Shown here: positions 33,844-42,159 of the stretch, piece by piece
Layout: each line of letters opens with the position of its first letter
Numbering within the stretch: position 1 is the first letter of the stretch
Assembly (NCBI RefSeq): GCF_009935845.1
Contig: NZ_QWEK01000018.1
Span: forward strand, 27,667 to 91,666
Length of the DNA stretch: 64,000 bases
Origin: Pseudoflavonifractor sp. 524-17
GTDB lineage: Bacteria > Bacillota > Clostridia > Oscillospirales > Oscillospiraceae
Direction: 5' to 3'
The notes under the pieces: generated by a model
The model's input: the letters and a program-made list of their open reading frames with translations, nothing else
Databases searched by the model: none
What the model was told of the DNA's origin: nothing
Made by a program: the position numbers and the translations under genes

Positions 33844-35569
33844 GCGCTTCCCCTCCTGACCAGTCCGTCCAGCGATCCGCCGGCGCCGCCGGCACGATCG
33901 GCAGCAGCAGATGGGCGGGATGGGCGGCGTCGTGGTAAAATTGGAACCGGGTGAATTTTGTGCCGGGCAGCACGCCGGAGGTCAGCCCCGAGGAGAACAG
34001 CCGGGGGATGGTGACAAAATCCGTAAAGGAGTAGCTCTCCGCGTCGCAGGCTTTCAGCTCCACCTCCAGCCGGTGTCCGGCCTTGAACACGTGACAGACA
34101 GGGTTCATGCCGATGACATACTCATAAATCTCGCCCTGCGCCACCTCCAGGGGGTGGAACACATCGTGAACCGGCTCCCCCGGCTTGCTCTGCGCCGTCA
34201 GCCCCCGCAGGCTGGCCTTCAAATAGCCGTCGGACAGGAGCAGGCGGGTACCGTCCGGCCGGTGGTCCCACAGCTTTACCACAAAAATGGCGTCGTCCTG
34301 GTCCACCGCGCTGTACAGGGTCACGGAGACGGGCCCGGACAGCTCCATATCCTCCTCCATAGGCTGCGTGGCGTATTTCACCGCCGGCAGGTTACGGGAG
34401 AACTGGGATTTATAGATGGGGGGCTCATGGTACAGCTCCTCCGGCGTCTCTCCCTTGGGCCCCTGGAAAGACAATTTGCCCTCTCCCTGAAAATACAGGG
34501 ACTTAAAGTGCATTCCCTTGGGGGGAAAGGTCTCCTCGGTGCGGACTTTGTTTTCCCCGGTGACATAGAGCTTCACCGGCGGCTCGTCCATAATGCCGTT
34601 TTCCACGCCTTTCAGCCAGTGGTCGTACCAGCGCAGCATCTCCCCGTTGGGCTCCTCAAAGGGGGTGTGCCGGTCCACCGGGTGGCCCAGCAGCATCAGC
34701 TTCCGGGGCGCGGTGCAGTCCGGGTCCAAAAAGGCCCGGATGGCGCCGAAGGTGCTGCGGCCGAACTCATAGCACAATGTGGCGCAGTACATGGGGATTT
34801 TAATGTCCTTGAGCTTGTTTTGGGTACTCCGCTTCTCCCAGAACTCCCCGGGCTTGTTGTGGAGAATGATGTCCACCAGCCAGGGAAAGTGCCGGGGGGG
34901 CACGGTGTCCATGGTGCGGTAAAGATAGGGATCGGACTGGACCGCCGGGTCCTTCAGGCTCTCTTTCATGGCCGCCAGCAGCGTCTCCCAGTCCATCTCC
35001 GCCTCCGCGTCCGACATGGCGTTGATCATGGGGATGGTGCTGGTAAAGGGCAGGTAGTAGTTGGACAGGGCTCCGCCGGGATAGCACTCGGCGTACAGAT
35101 CGTCCACCAGGTCGATGGGCATAATGGCCTTCAGGTGCGGGGGCTGGAGCGCGGCCACCATGGGCTGAATCCGTCCGGCGGTGCCGCAGCCCAGCATTCC
35201 CACCTTCCGGGAGCACCAGTCCTGCCAGGCCGCCCACTCCACGGCGGCGGCGCAGTCCTTTTGGTCCTGTTCGCTGTACAGGCCCCGCCAGACGCCCTCC
35301 GAGGTGCTGATGCCCCTGGGGTTGACCAGTACCACCGCATAGCCGTGCTCCACCCAGAAGTCGATGCCGCTGATCTCAATGGACAGATCGTCCATACACT
35401 GGCCCAGCTTGAGGGGTTTCCGGCCGCGGCCCACCGCCTGTACTTCTTTGCCAAAGGCGCTCCACCCCACCAGGGCCGGAACCGGCTCCTCTCCGTCAGG
35501 GCGGTATACGTCCGCTTTCAGGCGCACGCCATCTGAAAGGGCGATATGCCGGTTGCGCTCAATTTTCAT
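33836..35569 (-). CDS. CocE/NonD-family paralogue lacking the catalytic serine
   Basis: A 577-residue paralogue of the next gene, aligning throughout (for example [16 protein letters not shown], LRWYDxWLKG, GIMDEPPxKL). At the nucleophile elbow it reads GMLGCGTAGR where the partner has GMIGISYFS: Ser is Gly. The catalytic Asp site is CYEFGRST (Asp to Glu) and the His region LLGHPVD is shifted by one. It is therefore probably catalytically dead and may form a heteromer with, or regulate, the active paralogue. The frame is intact over 1.7 kb, so it is under selection. The ATG at 35569 follows AAGGGTGAG; a GTG at 35578 is less likely. Confidence 0.85.
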   Translation of the reverse strand: MKIERNRHIALSDGVRLKADVYRPDGEEPVPALVGWSAFGKEVQAVGRGRKPLKLGQCMDDLSIEISGIDFWVEHGYAVVLVNPRGISTSEGVWRGLYSEQDQKDCAAAVEWAAWQDWCSRKVGMLGCGTAGRIQPMVAALQPPHLKAIMPIDLVDDLYAECYPGGALSNYYLPFTSTIPMINAMSDAEAEMDWETLLAAMKESLKDPAVQSDPYLYRTMDTVPPRHFPWLVDIILHNKPGEFWEKRSTQNKLKDIKIPMYCATLCYEFGRSTFGAIRAFLDPDCTAPRKLMLLGHPVDRHTPFEEPNGEMLRWYDHWLKGVENGIMDEPPVKLYVTGENKVRTEETFPPKGMHFKSLYFQGEGKLSFQGPKGETPEELYHEPPIYKSQFSRNLPAVKYATQPMEEDMELSGPVSVTLYSAVDQDDAIFVVKLWDHRPDGTRLLLSDGYLKASLRGLTAQSKPGEPVHDVFHPLEVAQGEIYEYVIGMNPVCHVFKAGHRLEVELKACDAESYSFTDFVTIPRLFSSGLTSGVLPGTKFTRFQFYHDAAHPAHLLLPIVPAAPADRWTDWSGGEAHG

Positions 35570-35650
35570 ACGCTTCACTCACCCTTTTGTGTTCAATTTG
35601 GCCGGGCGGCGGTCCGGCAGAACGCCGTCCGGCCAGGGGGGTCCGATTGA

Positions 35651-37078
35651 TTACTTTGCGCTGCTCTTGCCGTACTGGGCTTCCAGCTCCTTCTCCCGCT
35701 CCACCCAGGGGGCGTAAGGCTCCCGGATCTTCGCGTGCATGTCGATGCCCTTGGTCTTCTTCAGCCAATAGGCCCGGGCCTCAATGACAGCGTAGCCGCC
35801 GATCAGGGCCACGGCCAGAATGCCGATCTGGAGGCCGTTCAGGCCGCGGAAGAGCTCAATACCGTACTCAAAGGACAGGTAAGTAGTGCCTACGGCCAGA
35901 ACCAGATTCAGCCAGTGGGGAATCTTGCTCATAAAGCAGTGCTCATAGCTCAGGGGGTAGTACTTCTTTACCACGAACAGGGGGAAGATGCCCAGCTGGC
36001 CCAGGAACATGGTGGAACAGGTGCCGGCGGCCAGGATGGTGGGCAGGTCCAGCTGGGGAATGATAATGGCGATCACAGAAATGGTGGTGGTAAACCAGAT
36101 ACCGCCGTAGGGGGCGTTATACTTGTTCATCTTGCCCAGGCCGGCGGGGAGGATGTAGTCCCGGGCGGAGGCCATGTCCTGGAATCCGATCATCAGCATG
36201 GTGCCGTTCAGGGTGGTGGCCACGGCCAGCAGCGCGCCGCCGGTGATGAAGAAGGTCAGCCAGGCGGGGCTGAGGAAGCTGGCGGCCACGTCGCCGATGG
36301 AGCCCGTGGGGCCAGGGTGGATGTTCTCCGTGCCGGCCACGCCGATGGCCACATAGGCGAAGATGGCGTAGACCACGCTGGTGCCCAAAGTGGCGATGAT
36401 GAAAGCCAGGGGGATGTCGCGGCCGGGGTTCTCCACCTCTTCCGCGAAGGCGATCACCGAGTTGCCGCCCATCAGGGTGGAGTTGAGCAGGCCCAGGCAG
36501 GCATAGACCGTGCCCAGCTGGAAGGTGTTGCCCAGCACCTGGCCCAACGTAATGTTGGCGGGCTTGATATGGGGGATGCCGCCGAAGATGAATACCGCCA
36601 GGGCAACCAGCAGAATGCCCACGCATACCGTCTGCGCGATGCCGCTGATGCGGGCGCCGAAGGTGCCCAGGGTGGCGAAAATCAGGGCGCAGGCCACAGC
36701 CGCCCAGGTCTGGGGAATGGCGGGGAAGAGCATATTTACGTACTGTCCGCAGGTCAGGGAGAGCACCGCGATGTTCATGGTGCCGTGGACGATGTTCTTC
36801 AGCGTCAGGAAGATGGCGCAGGGATAGGGGAGCATCCGGCTGGTGTGCATGTAGTCGCCGCCGTTGGCGGGCAGGGCGGAGCTCATCACCAGAGAGGGCA
36901 GCATCCGCAGGCAGACATAGATTGCAGCCACAATGAAGACCCATACCAGCGACTTGCCCACCATGCTCACCGCAATGGGGGTGGTGGTGAAGATACCGGC
37001 GCCGATGATTGAGCCGATACCCATGCAGATTACCAGAAGCATGTTCATCTTCTGCTTGCCTTGTTGCTTCTTTTCCAT
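35651..37078 (-). CDS. APC-family amino acid permease
   Basis: A 475-residue transporter with 12 predicted helices. The substrate-binding unwound helix motif GIGSIIGAGIFTTTP (about 18-32) and the conserved GGNSVIAFAEEVENPGRDIP loop identify the APC superfamily. It would import an amino acid or related amine by proton symport or exchange. The ATG at 37078 follows GAGGTG. As first gene of the unit permease-NonD-NonD-tryptophanase-deaminase it probably brings in the compound those enzymes break down. Specificity cannot be read from sequence. Confidence 0.9.
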   Translation of the reverse strand: MEKKQQGKQKMNMLLVICMGIGSIIGAGIFTTTPIAVSMVGKSLVWVFIVAAIYVCLRMLPSLVMSSALPANGGDYMHTSRMLPYPCAIFLTLKNIVHGTMNIAVLSLTCGQYVNMLFPAIPQTWAAVACALIFATLGTFGARISGIAQTVCVGILLVALAVFIFGGIPHIKPANITLGQVLGNTFQLGTVYACLGLLNSTLMGGNSVIAFAEEVENPGRDIPLAFIIATLGTSVVYAIFAYVAIGVAGTENIHPGPTGSIGDVAASFLSPAWLTFFITGGALLAVATTLNGTMLMIGFQDMASARDYILPAGLGKMNKYNAPYGGIWFTTTISVIAIIIPQLDLPTILAAGTCSTMFLGQLGIFPLFVVKKYYPLSYEHCFMSKIPHWLNLVLAVGTTYLSFEYGIELFRGLNGLQIGILAVALIGGYAVIEARAYWLKKTKGIDMHAKIREPYAPWVEREKELEAQYGKSSAK

Positions 37079-37445
37079 CAATCACACCTCGTTCTCTTTT
37101 CTCAGCGCCCGTGTTCAACCGCTGTACCTAAGGCGCTCCATGGTAAGTTCGGATGGATGCGAGGTTATACGCTGTGGGCTGTTTGCAAGCTTGCCGGGTT
37201 GCTGGTTTCATTATACGGGGACCCCGCTTTTTTGAACATGGCCAATTCCTTATGTGTTTTATACAATTCTTTACTGCTCTCCTCCCACTTTCTGGTCAAA
37301 GCAACGGAAAAATTCTGTAAAATCAAGAGGTTCCGCCACAAAGAAAATACTTTGCGGCGGAACCTCTTTTGCGGATTTCATATTAGGACGCTTGACCCGT
37401 GCATCTCCCGCACAGCCTGTATTCATAATTGGGGAATACAGGTCC
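37079..37445. other. Gene-free 367-bp control region: APC permease promoter side and AraC terminator
   Basis: No reading frame of note. On the minus strand a TATAAT (37210-37215) lies 130 bp before the permease start, with only a poor -35, as expected for an activator-dependent promoter (AraC gene adjacent). A GGGG-T-CCCC dyad sits in the spacer. A 13-bp stem AAGAGGTTCCGCC/GGCGGAACCTCTT (37325-37368) with T-runs on both sides terminates the AraC gene. Confidence 0.6.
37325..37368. terminator. Terminator of the second AraC gene
   Basis: A 13-bp inverted repeat at 37325-37337/37356-37368 with an inner CAAAG/CTTTG pairing. TTGATTTTA follows on the coding strand and TTTT on the other, so it can work in both directions. 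Confidence 0.75.
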
Positions 37446-38345
37446 TTACAATGTTCCGCAGGCGATGCGGTTGATATAATTTCTTGGGGAGCAGCCCATG
37501 ATCTGCTTGAACGCCTTGCTGAAGTGGTAGAGAGACGAGTACCCCAGCCGCTCCGCCACCGCCTCCACGCTCAGCCCGGAGGTGGTGAGCATCTCCACCG
37601 ACAGCCGGATTTTGTACTGCTGGATATACCGGCTGGGCGGAGTCTCCAGCACATCCACGAAGCATTTATAGAGATAGTTCTCGCTGATGCTCAGGGAAGC
37701 ACTCAGGTCGCCCACCCGGAGAGGGCTGTCCACATGGGCCTGGATATACTGGATGCTCTGCCGGACCACCTCCATCTCCCGGGCGGAGGTGGGCTTGGCG
37801 TAGGTGACAGACACCTGTCCCTTGGGCCAGCGGGAACGCAGCATATACAGACAGGCTAGGCGCAGGTGGGCGGCCACCTGTAAAATCATCCCCAGGTCCC
37901 GGTCGGTGTGGCAGCGGTACAGATCCTGAAACATGCCGTCCATGGGGGGCAGCTCCGCAGGCTGAAAGACATTGCCCCCATCCCGCAGCAGGCACTGGAC
38001 AAATTCCCGCTTGCGGTACTCCGGGTTGACATCAAAGTGGATGGAATAGCAAATCAACGGCTCCTCCGACTCGTCCAGCTGGGTGATATAGTCCACAAAG
38101 GGCTCCACCAGAATCAGTGAGCCCCGGCGGCAGTCATACTCCCGCCCCCGGGTGGAGAACTTCACCCCGCCTCCCGCTACATAGGCCAGCTGAAAATCAC
38201 AGATGTAGCCCTCTACTACCGGGGTCTCCCGCTCGGTCTGCCACAGGCCGAACCCGTTGATCGTAAAGTCAAATTCCTGCAGCAGCTCCGCCAGCTCGTC
38301 TGAGTGGGTGGAGTCCATAAAGGGATATCTCAATTCTTTCGCCAT
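37446..38345 (-). CDS. AraC-family transcriptional regulator (paralogue 2)
   Basis: A 299-residue regulator with a cupin-like sensor domain (VKFSTRGREYDCRRGSLILVEPF) and two C-terminal HTHs (VGDLSASLSISENYLYKCFV; VEAVAERLGYSSLYHFSKAF, ending MGCSPRNYI). It is paralogous to the AraC protein at 27877-28764. The ATG at 38345 follows GGGGGTT. Divergent from the cytosine-deaminase-like gene and upstream of the APC permease unit, it is well placed to control both. Its promoter (38407-38435) is near-consensus. Confidence 0.9.
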   Translation of the reverse strand: MAKELRYPFMDSTHSDELAELLQEFDFTINGFGLWQTERETPVVEGYICDFQLAYVAGGGVKFSTRGREYDCRRGSLILVEPFVDYITQLDESEEPLICYSIHFDVNPEYRKREFVQCLLRDGGNVFQPAELPPMDGMFQDLYRCHTDRDLGMILQVAAHLRLACLYMLRSRWPKGQVSVTYAKPTSAREMEVVRQSIQYIQAHVDSPLRVGDLSASLSISENYLYKCFVDVLETPPSRYIQQYKIRLSVEMLTTSGLSVEAVAERLGYSSLYHFSKAFKQIMGCSPRNYINRIACGTL

Positions 38346-38406
38346 ACGCAACCCCCGCGTTTCCTTTGGTGCAAAACGATTTGTCACAATATGGGTATCC
38401 TATGGA

Positions 38407-38464
38407 ATTATACAAAATATATAAAGAATTGTCCATGTAAAAATCTGTATTACTGCATTATAAT
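38407..38464. promoter_or_regulatory. Divergent promoters of the AraC gene and the cytosine-deaminase-like gene
   Basis: Leftward: TGGACA (38430-38435), 17 bp, TATAAT (38407-38412) for the AraC gene. Rightward: TATAAT (38459-38464) with a poor -35 (TGTAAA) for the deaminase-like gene, suggesting activator dependence. Confidence 0.65.
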
Positions 38465-38515
38465 TAAACTGCCAGCCGTGTTCAGAAATAAATGGCAAAA
38501 CGGAGGTCCTTTTGT

Positions 38516-39739
38516 ATGGAATCGTATCAAGTCATCCTTCGGGGCGGAACCCCCCTCGGTATGGCCGCGGGAACAGATATCGCCGTCTCTGGCGGCAAAA
38601 TCGCCGCGGTTGGTCCAAGCCTTCCCGGCCGGGCAGAGCTGGAAATTGACGCCGCCGGAACACTCATCTCCCCCTCCTTCGTGGACTCCCACATGCACCT
38701 GGACAAGGTGCTCACCGGTCTGGAGGAGGATGCTACCGACACCTGGGCCGCCGTGCAGATCATGCTGCGCCACGCCAAGAGCCTGCCCAGAGACCAGGTG
38801 CGGGAGGATGTAAAGCGCCGGGCCCGGCAGGTTATCGACTGGGAGATCGCCCATGGCTCCTCCACGCTGAAATCCCACGTATACTGCAACGGCATCTGGG
38901 GCCTGGAGTCGGTCTATGCCCACCGGGAGCTGAAGGAGGAATATGCCGGCCGGGCGGATATTCTCAACATCGTCCCCTGGCCTGACGACGGGGACAGCGC
39001 GCTGATTGACCAGCTGGACCAGCTGGCCCGGCAGGGCTGTGTGGACTTCATCGGCGGCTTTCCCTATGGAATGCCGGATTATCGGGCGCGGATTGACGCC
39101 ATCTTCCGCAAGGCGGAGCAGTTCTCCCTGCCCATCGACCTCCATGTGGACGAGAAGGACATCCCTGACGCCAACGCCTTCGCCTACATCTGCCAAAAGA
39201 CCATTGATACCAGGATGGAGGGCCGGGTGACCTGCGGCCACCTCACCACCCTCAGCGCCCTGCCGGACGAGGAGGCAAAGCCGCTCATCGAGCTGGCTGC
39301 CCAGGCAAAGATAAACGTCATCACCCTCCCCTCCTGCAATATGTACCTGCGGGGACGGGAAGATGCCCAGCCCATCCGACGGGGTGTCACCCGTATCCAC
39401 GATTTCCTCCAGGCCGGGGTAAACATCGCCTATGCCTCAGACAACATTCGGGACCCCTTCCGCCCCTTCGGCAATGGAGATATGCTGGAGGAGGGGCTCT
39501 TCACCGCCCAGGTCATGCAGTACGGCACCCGGGACGCCTTGGACAAGGTCTTCCATATGGGCACCTATGCCGCCGCTCAAAACTGCCTGCTCACCGGTTA
39601 CGGCCTGGATACGGGCTGCCGGGCCGATCTGACTGTCATCGACGCCCCAACCCCCTCCGACGCCCTGAAATCTCTCAGCCGCCGGCTGTGGGTGCTTAAA
39701 GACGGCCGGGTGGTCGCCCGGGACGGCGTTCTGGTCTAA
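38516..39739 (+). CDS. Cytosine-deaminase-like amidohydrolase
   Basis: A 407-residue metallo-dependent hydrolase of the CodA / N-isopropylammelide-hydrolase group: SPSFVDSHMHLDK (HxH, about 57-69), DLHVDEKD, TCGHLTTL and the metal Asp in YASDNIRDPF. It deaminates or hydrolyses a small nitrogen heterocycle; free cytosine is only one candidate. ACGGAGG precedes the ATG at 38516, so the slightly longer frame from 38492 is rejected. It is divergent from the AraC gene and is the third amidohydrolase of this island. Confidence 0.87.
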   Translation: MESYQVILRGGTPLGMAAGTDIAVSGGKIAAVGPSLPGRAELEIDAAGTLISPSFVDSHMHLDKVLTGLEEDATDTWAAVQIMLRHAKSLPRDQVREDVKRRARQVIDWEIAHGSSTLKSHVYCNGIWGLESVYAHRELKEEYAGRADILNIVPWPDDGDSALIDQLDQLARQGCVDFIGGFPYGMPDYRARIDAIFRKAEQFSLPIDLHVDEKDIPDANAFAYICQKTIDTRMEGRVTCGHLTTLSALPDEEAKPLIELAAQAKINVITLPSCNMYLRGREDAQPIRRGVTRIHDFLQAGVNIAYASDNIRDPFRPFGNGDMLEEGLFTAQVMQYGTRDALDKVFHMGTYAAAQNCLLTGYGLDTGCRADLTVIDAPTPSDALKSLSRRLWVLKDGRVVARDGVLV

Positions 39740-39768
39740 GCGCCCGTATTCAGTCCCTAACCTCTCAT

Positions 39769-39802
39769 GGGGTATATCTGGCCGGAGACACCCCTCTTTT
39801 TT
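39769..39802 (+). terminator. Possible terminator after the cytosine-deaminase-like gene
   Basis: A short GGGGT/ACCCC stem (39769-39773/39790-39794) with a 16-nt loop precedes CTTTTTTC. The T-run is good, the stem weak. Confidence 0.5.
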
Positions 39803-39837
39803 CACCGGATTTCCGGTCCTTATCCCTTGGCGCGGGC

Positions 39838-40036
39838 TGTAACGAATTGTAACTATTTTTGTAACAATTTGGAATCTACAGCGGCAGATTCACCGGCCTG
39901 GTTTTCTCCAAACCCGTTGCGGCACAATGACTTTCGCGATTCGACAAAAGTTTTTCTTGCAAATTGGGCGAAAATAAGTTACAATATGGTTACAATCCGG
40001 TACGCACAAGTAACAGATTGTAAACAGTTCAGTAAC
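39838..40036. promoter_or_regulatory. Array of GTAAC half-sites around the sleB promoter
   Basis: Two triplets of TGTAAC/AGTAAC-type half-sites, at 39838, 39848 and 39860, and at 40009, 40019 and 40031, share the same 10- and 12-bp spacing. Between them an inverted pair GTTACA-N5-GTTACA (39978 and 39989, 11-bp period) overlaps the -10. On the other strand this pair reads TGTAAC-N5-TGTAAC, the form of a WalR box. The rest of the 313-bp gene-free region holds the terminator at 39769-39802 and the promoter at 39940-39985. Confidence 0.65.
39940..39985 (+). promoter_or_regulatory. sleB promoter with Spo0A-box-like site
   Basis: TTGCAA (39957-39962), 17 bp, TACAAT (39980-39985). Directly upstream TTCGACAAAA (39940-39949) is the exact complement of the Spo0A box TTTTGTCGAA. 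Confidence 0.7.
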
Positions 40037-40052
40037 AGGAGGTACCCCAATT

Positions 40053-40868
40053 ATGCAGAAGCGAGTGTCCTGCCTGGTGCTCAGCCTGGCTCTTGGTTTG
40101 AGCCTGAGTGCCCATGCGGCCGCCGCCGAGAGCAGTATCGGTGTTATTGTGGATGAGACCGAGCTGGCTCCTACCACAATAACCAGAGCCGTAGAGTGCA
40201 GCACCTATGTGGCCTATTGGCCCGTTGTATCCGCCATGTACCCCGACGCCACCGCGGTGTGGGAGAATGGCGAAGCTGTCGTCCGGGCGGAGGGCCTGAC
40301 CCTTCATATCCGCCCCGGCGCCCAGTATCTGGTCGCCAACGGCCGCTATCTCTACGTTCCCGAAGAGATACAGATTGAGGAACAGAGTATCCTGGTCCCC
40401 GCGCGTGTACTGGCTCAGGCCCTTGGCGCCCAGGTCTACTGGGATGGAGAGACTCAGACAGTCTCCTTTGTATCCGACACCGGCCCGATTCCCTCTGACG
40501 AGGCCACTTACAACAGCGAGGATCTCTACTGGCTCTCCCGCATTATCTCCGCCGAGAGCGGCAACCAGAGTCTGGAAGGGAAAATCGCCGTGGGCAACGT
40601 AGTGCTCAACCGTGTGGCCAATTCCAAATTCCCCAATACGGTGAAGGATGTTATTTTCCAGAAAAACCAGTTTACTCCCGCCGGCAGCGGCGCCATCAAC
40701 CAGGAGCCCAACGCAGAGAGCGTCATTGCCGCCAAGCTGTGTCTGGAGGGGGTCAACACCGCAGGCAACAGCCTGTACTTCATCAACCCCAACACCTCGC
40801 CCAACAGCTGGGCCAGCCGCAATCGGGTCCGGGTGGCCACCATTGGCTCCCACGCCTTCTTTGCCTAA
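40053..40868 (+). CDS. Secreted SleB-type cell-wall hydrolase
   Basis: A 271-residue exported protein with a signal peptide ending near AHAAAAE (about 25). A copper-amine-oxidase-N-like beta domain (about 45-145; LTLHIRPGAQYLVANGRYLYVP) is followed by a C-terminal hydrolase_2/SleB domain (about 152-271). The latter has LSRIISAESGNQSLEGKIAVGNVVLNR, in which the Glu of SAESGN is the expected catalytic acid, and ends with IGSHAFFA. Members cleave peptidoglycan, many in spore cortex. AGGAGGT precedes the ATG. It is a single gene with a complex promoter and its own terminator. Confidence 0.93.
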   Translation: MQKRVSCLVLSLALGLSLSAHAAAAESSIGVIVDETELAPTTITRAVECSTYVAYWPVVSAMYPDATAVWENGEAVVRAEGLTLHIRPGAQYLVANGRYLYVPEEIQIEEQSILVPARVLAQALGAQVYWDGETQTVSFVSDTGPIPSDEATYNSEDLYWLSRIISAESGNQSLEGKIAVGNVVLNRVANSKFPNTVKDVIFQKNQFTPAGSGAINQEPNAESVIAAKLCLEGVNTAGNSLYFINPNTSPNSWASRNRVRVATIGSHAFFA

Positions 40869-40881
40869 TGAGTAAAAATCA

Positions 40882-40928
40882 CCCCAACCGTCCCAGCGCC
40901 TGTGCCGTGCTGGGGGGTTGGGGTTTTT
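40882..40928 (+). terminator. Terminator of the sleB-type gene
   Basis: CCCCAACC (40882-40889) pairs with GGTTGGGG (40916-40923), with an inner CCCAGC/GCTGGG stem. TTTTTGT follows. Confidence 0.85.
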
Positions 40929-40970
40929 GTATGCCCTTGTCTGCGTATTGAATCCGCAGCGTGCTTAAAC

Positions 40971-41894
40971 TTAAAATAGATCCGTCTTCTTCAGCACAAC
41001 AGCCACGATTCCGATGATACCGCCGGCAATGACCAGAGGGAACCACCAAAACTGGTCTAGGGGCAGCCCCGCTACGTTCATGCCGTAGAAGCCGAAGACA
41101 ATGTTGGGAATGGTGAGCAAAATGGTGATGGAGGTGAGCACCTTCATAATCACATTCAGGTTGTTGGAGATCACCGACGCGAAAGCGTCCATCATGCCGG
41201 AGATAATGGAGGAGTAAATATTGGCCATCTCAATGGCCTGCCGCACCTCGATCAGCACATCCTCCAGCAGGTCATGATCCTCCTCATAGAGGGTAATAAT
41301 CCGCCCCCGGAGGATCTTTTCCAAAGTGACCTCGTTGGCCTTGAGAGAGGTATTGAAGTAGACCAGGGACTTTTCCAGATCCAGAAGCTGAATCAGCTCC
41401 TTGTTCCGCTGGGATTTATAGAGCTGGCGCTCCATATAGCTGTAGATCTTGTCAATCTGCTTCAGGTACTGGAGGAAGCGCTTGGCCACCCGCAGCAGCA
41501 TGTACAGGATAAAGCTGGTGCGCTTCTGGGTCTCCGCATTGCGGACCAGTCCGTCCTGAAAGTCCTTGATAATGGAGGACTCCTTGAGGCAGACAGTGAT
41601 AATGTGCTTCTCCGTTACGATGATGCCAAGGGGCAGGGTGGAGTACACCACAGCGTCGTCCTTCTCCACCGCCGGCACGTCGATGATCAGCAGCGTCTGT
41701 CCGTCCTCGGTGTCAATGCGGGAGGTCTCCTCCTCGTCCAGGGCGGCCCGGAGGAAGGAGGGCTCCACCGCCAGCGTCGCCGCCACGGTGTTGAGCTCAT
41801 CCTCGCTGGGGTAGGTGAGATTAACCCAGCAGCCGTCCTGAAGGGTGTCCAGCCGCTGCATCTTTCCGTCAATGGTCTTATGAATAGTAAGCAT
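40971..41894 (-). CDS. corA: CorA-family magnesium/divalent cation transporter
   Basis: A 307-residue channel subunit: a soluble N-terminal alpha/beta funnel domain, a long helix, and two C-terminal TM helices. The selectivity motif YGMNV follows the first TM (about residue 270) and the protein ends with the basic KKTDLF. Pentameric CorA conducts Mg2+ inward. The ATG at 41894 follows GTGAGGAAA. The same frame stays open upstream to 42008, but that segment is a structured leader with an intrinsic terminator, so longer starts are rejected. Expression is probably controlled in the leader (41936-42188). Confidence 0.93.
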   Translation of the reverse strand: MLTIHKTIDGKMQRLDTLQDGCWVNLTYPSEDELNTVAATLAVEPSFLRAALDEEETSRIDTEDGQTLLIIDVPAVEKDDAVVYSTLPLGIIVTEKHIITVCLKESSIIKDFQDGLVRNAETQKRTSFILYMLLRVAKRFLQYLKQIDKIYSYMERQLYKSQRNKELIQLLDLEKSLVYFNTSLKANEVTLEKILRGRIITLYEEDHDLLEDVLIEVRQAIEMANIYSSIISGMMDAFASVISNNLNVIMKVLTSITILLTIPNIVFGFYGMNVAGLPLDQFWWFPLVIAGGIIGIVAVVLKKTDLF

Positions 41895-41935
41895 TTTCCT
41901 CACGCCTTTCCCGGCGGGTCGGGCCAAAAAGGCAT

Positions 41936-41981
41936 AAAAAACCCGCGCGTTCTGTTGTCTCCGTCCGGCGCGCGACGCGGG
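41936..41981 (-). terminator. Intrinsic terminator inside the corA leader (attenuator)
   Basis: On the coding strand CCCGCG (41976-41981) can pair with CGCGGG (41942-41947), directly followed by TTTTTT (41941-41936). An alternative CGCGCG/CGCGCG pairing is possible. It lies between the upstream ORF and corA, 42 bp before the corA start, so transcription must pass it to express corA. Confidence 0.7.
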
Positions 41982-41997
41982 CGCACCGGCACAGCGG

Positions 41998-42102
41998 CTA
42001 CAGTCCACACGGTGTGACAGCCCTTATCGGGTGAAGCCGGTGATCCGCGCCGCTCTTTTCCTGTTTCGTTTTCGACTCCATGGGTCGCTGTTCACGGCGC
42101 AT
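41998..42102 (-). CDS. 34-codon upstream ORF in the corA leader (candidate leader peptide)
   Basis: The ATG at 42102 follows AAGGAGTG with good spacing. It encodes MRREQRPMESKTKQEKSGAD and ends HRLHPIRAVTPCGL before TAG, 34 residues in all. It is highly charged with no recognised domain. It starts about 55 nt after the promoter -10 and stops 17 nt before the attenuator stem. Position and ribosome binding site suggest that its translation controls folding of the terminator, as for known Mg2+-transporter leader peptides (corL, mgtL); homology to those is not claimed. Confidence 0.55.
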   Translation of the reverse strand: MRREQRPMESKTKQEKSGADHRLHPIRAVTPCGL

Positions 42103-42159
42103 ATCACTCCTTGTATCTCAAAACATATCAGAAGACGGCCTGCCGGCCTCTGACGCTTT

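Noticed and set aside
41895..42008. N-terminal extension of CorA by 38 residues (GTG at 42008)
   Set aside because: The extension covers the intrinsic terminator of the leader and has no ribosome binding site; CorA proteins start close to MLTIHKTIDG.
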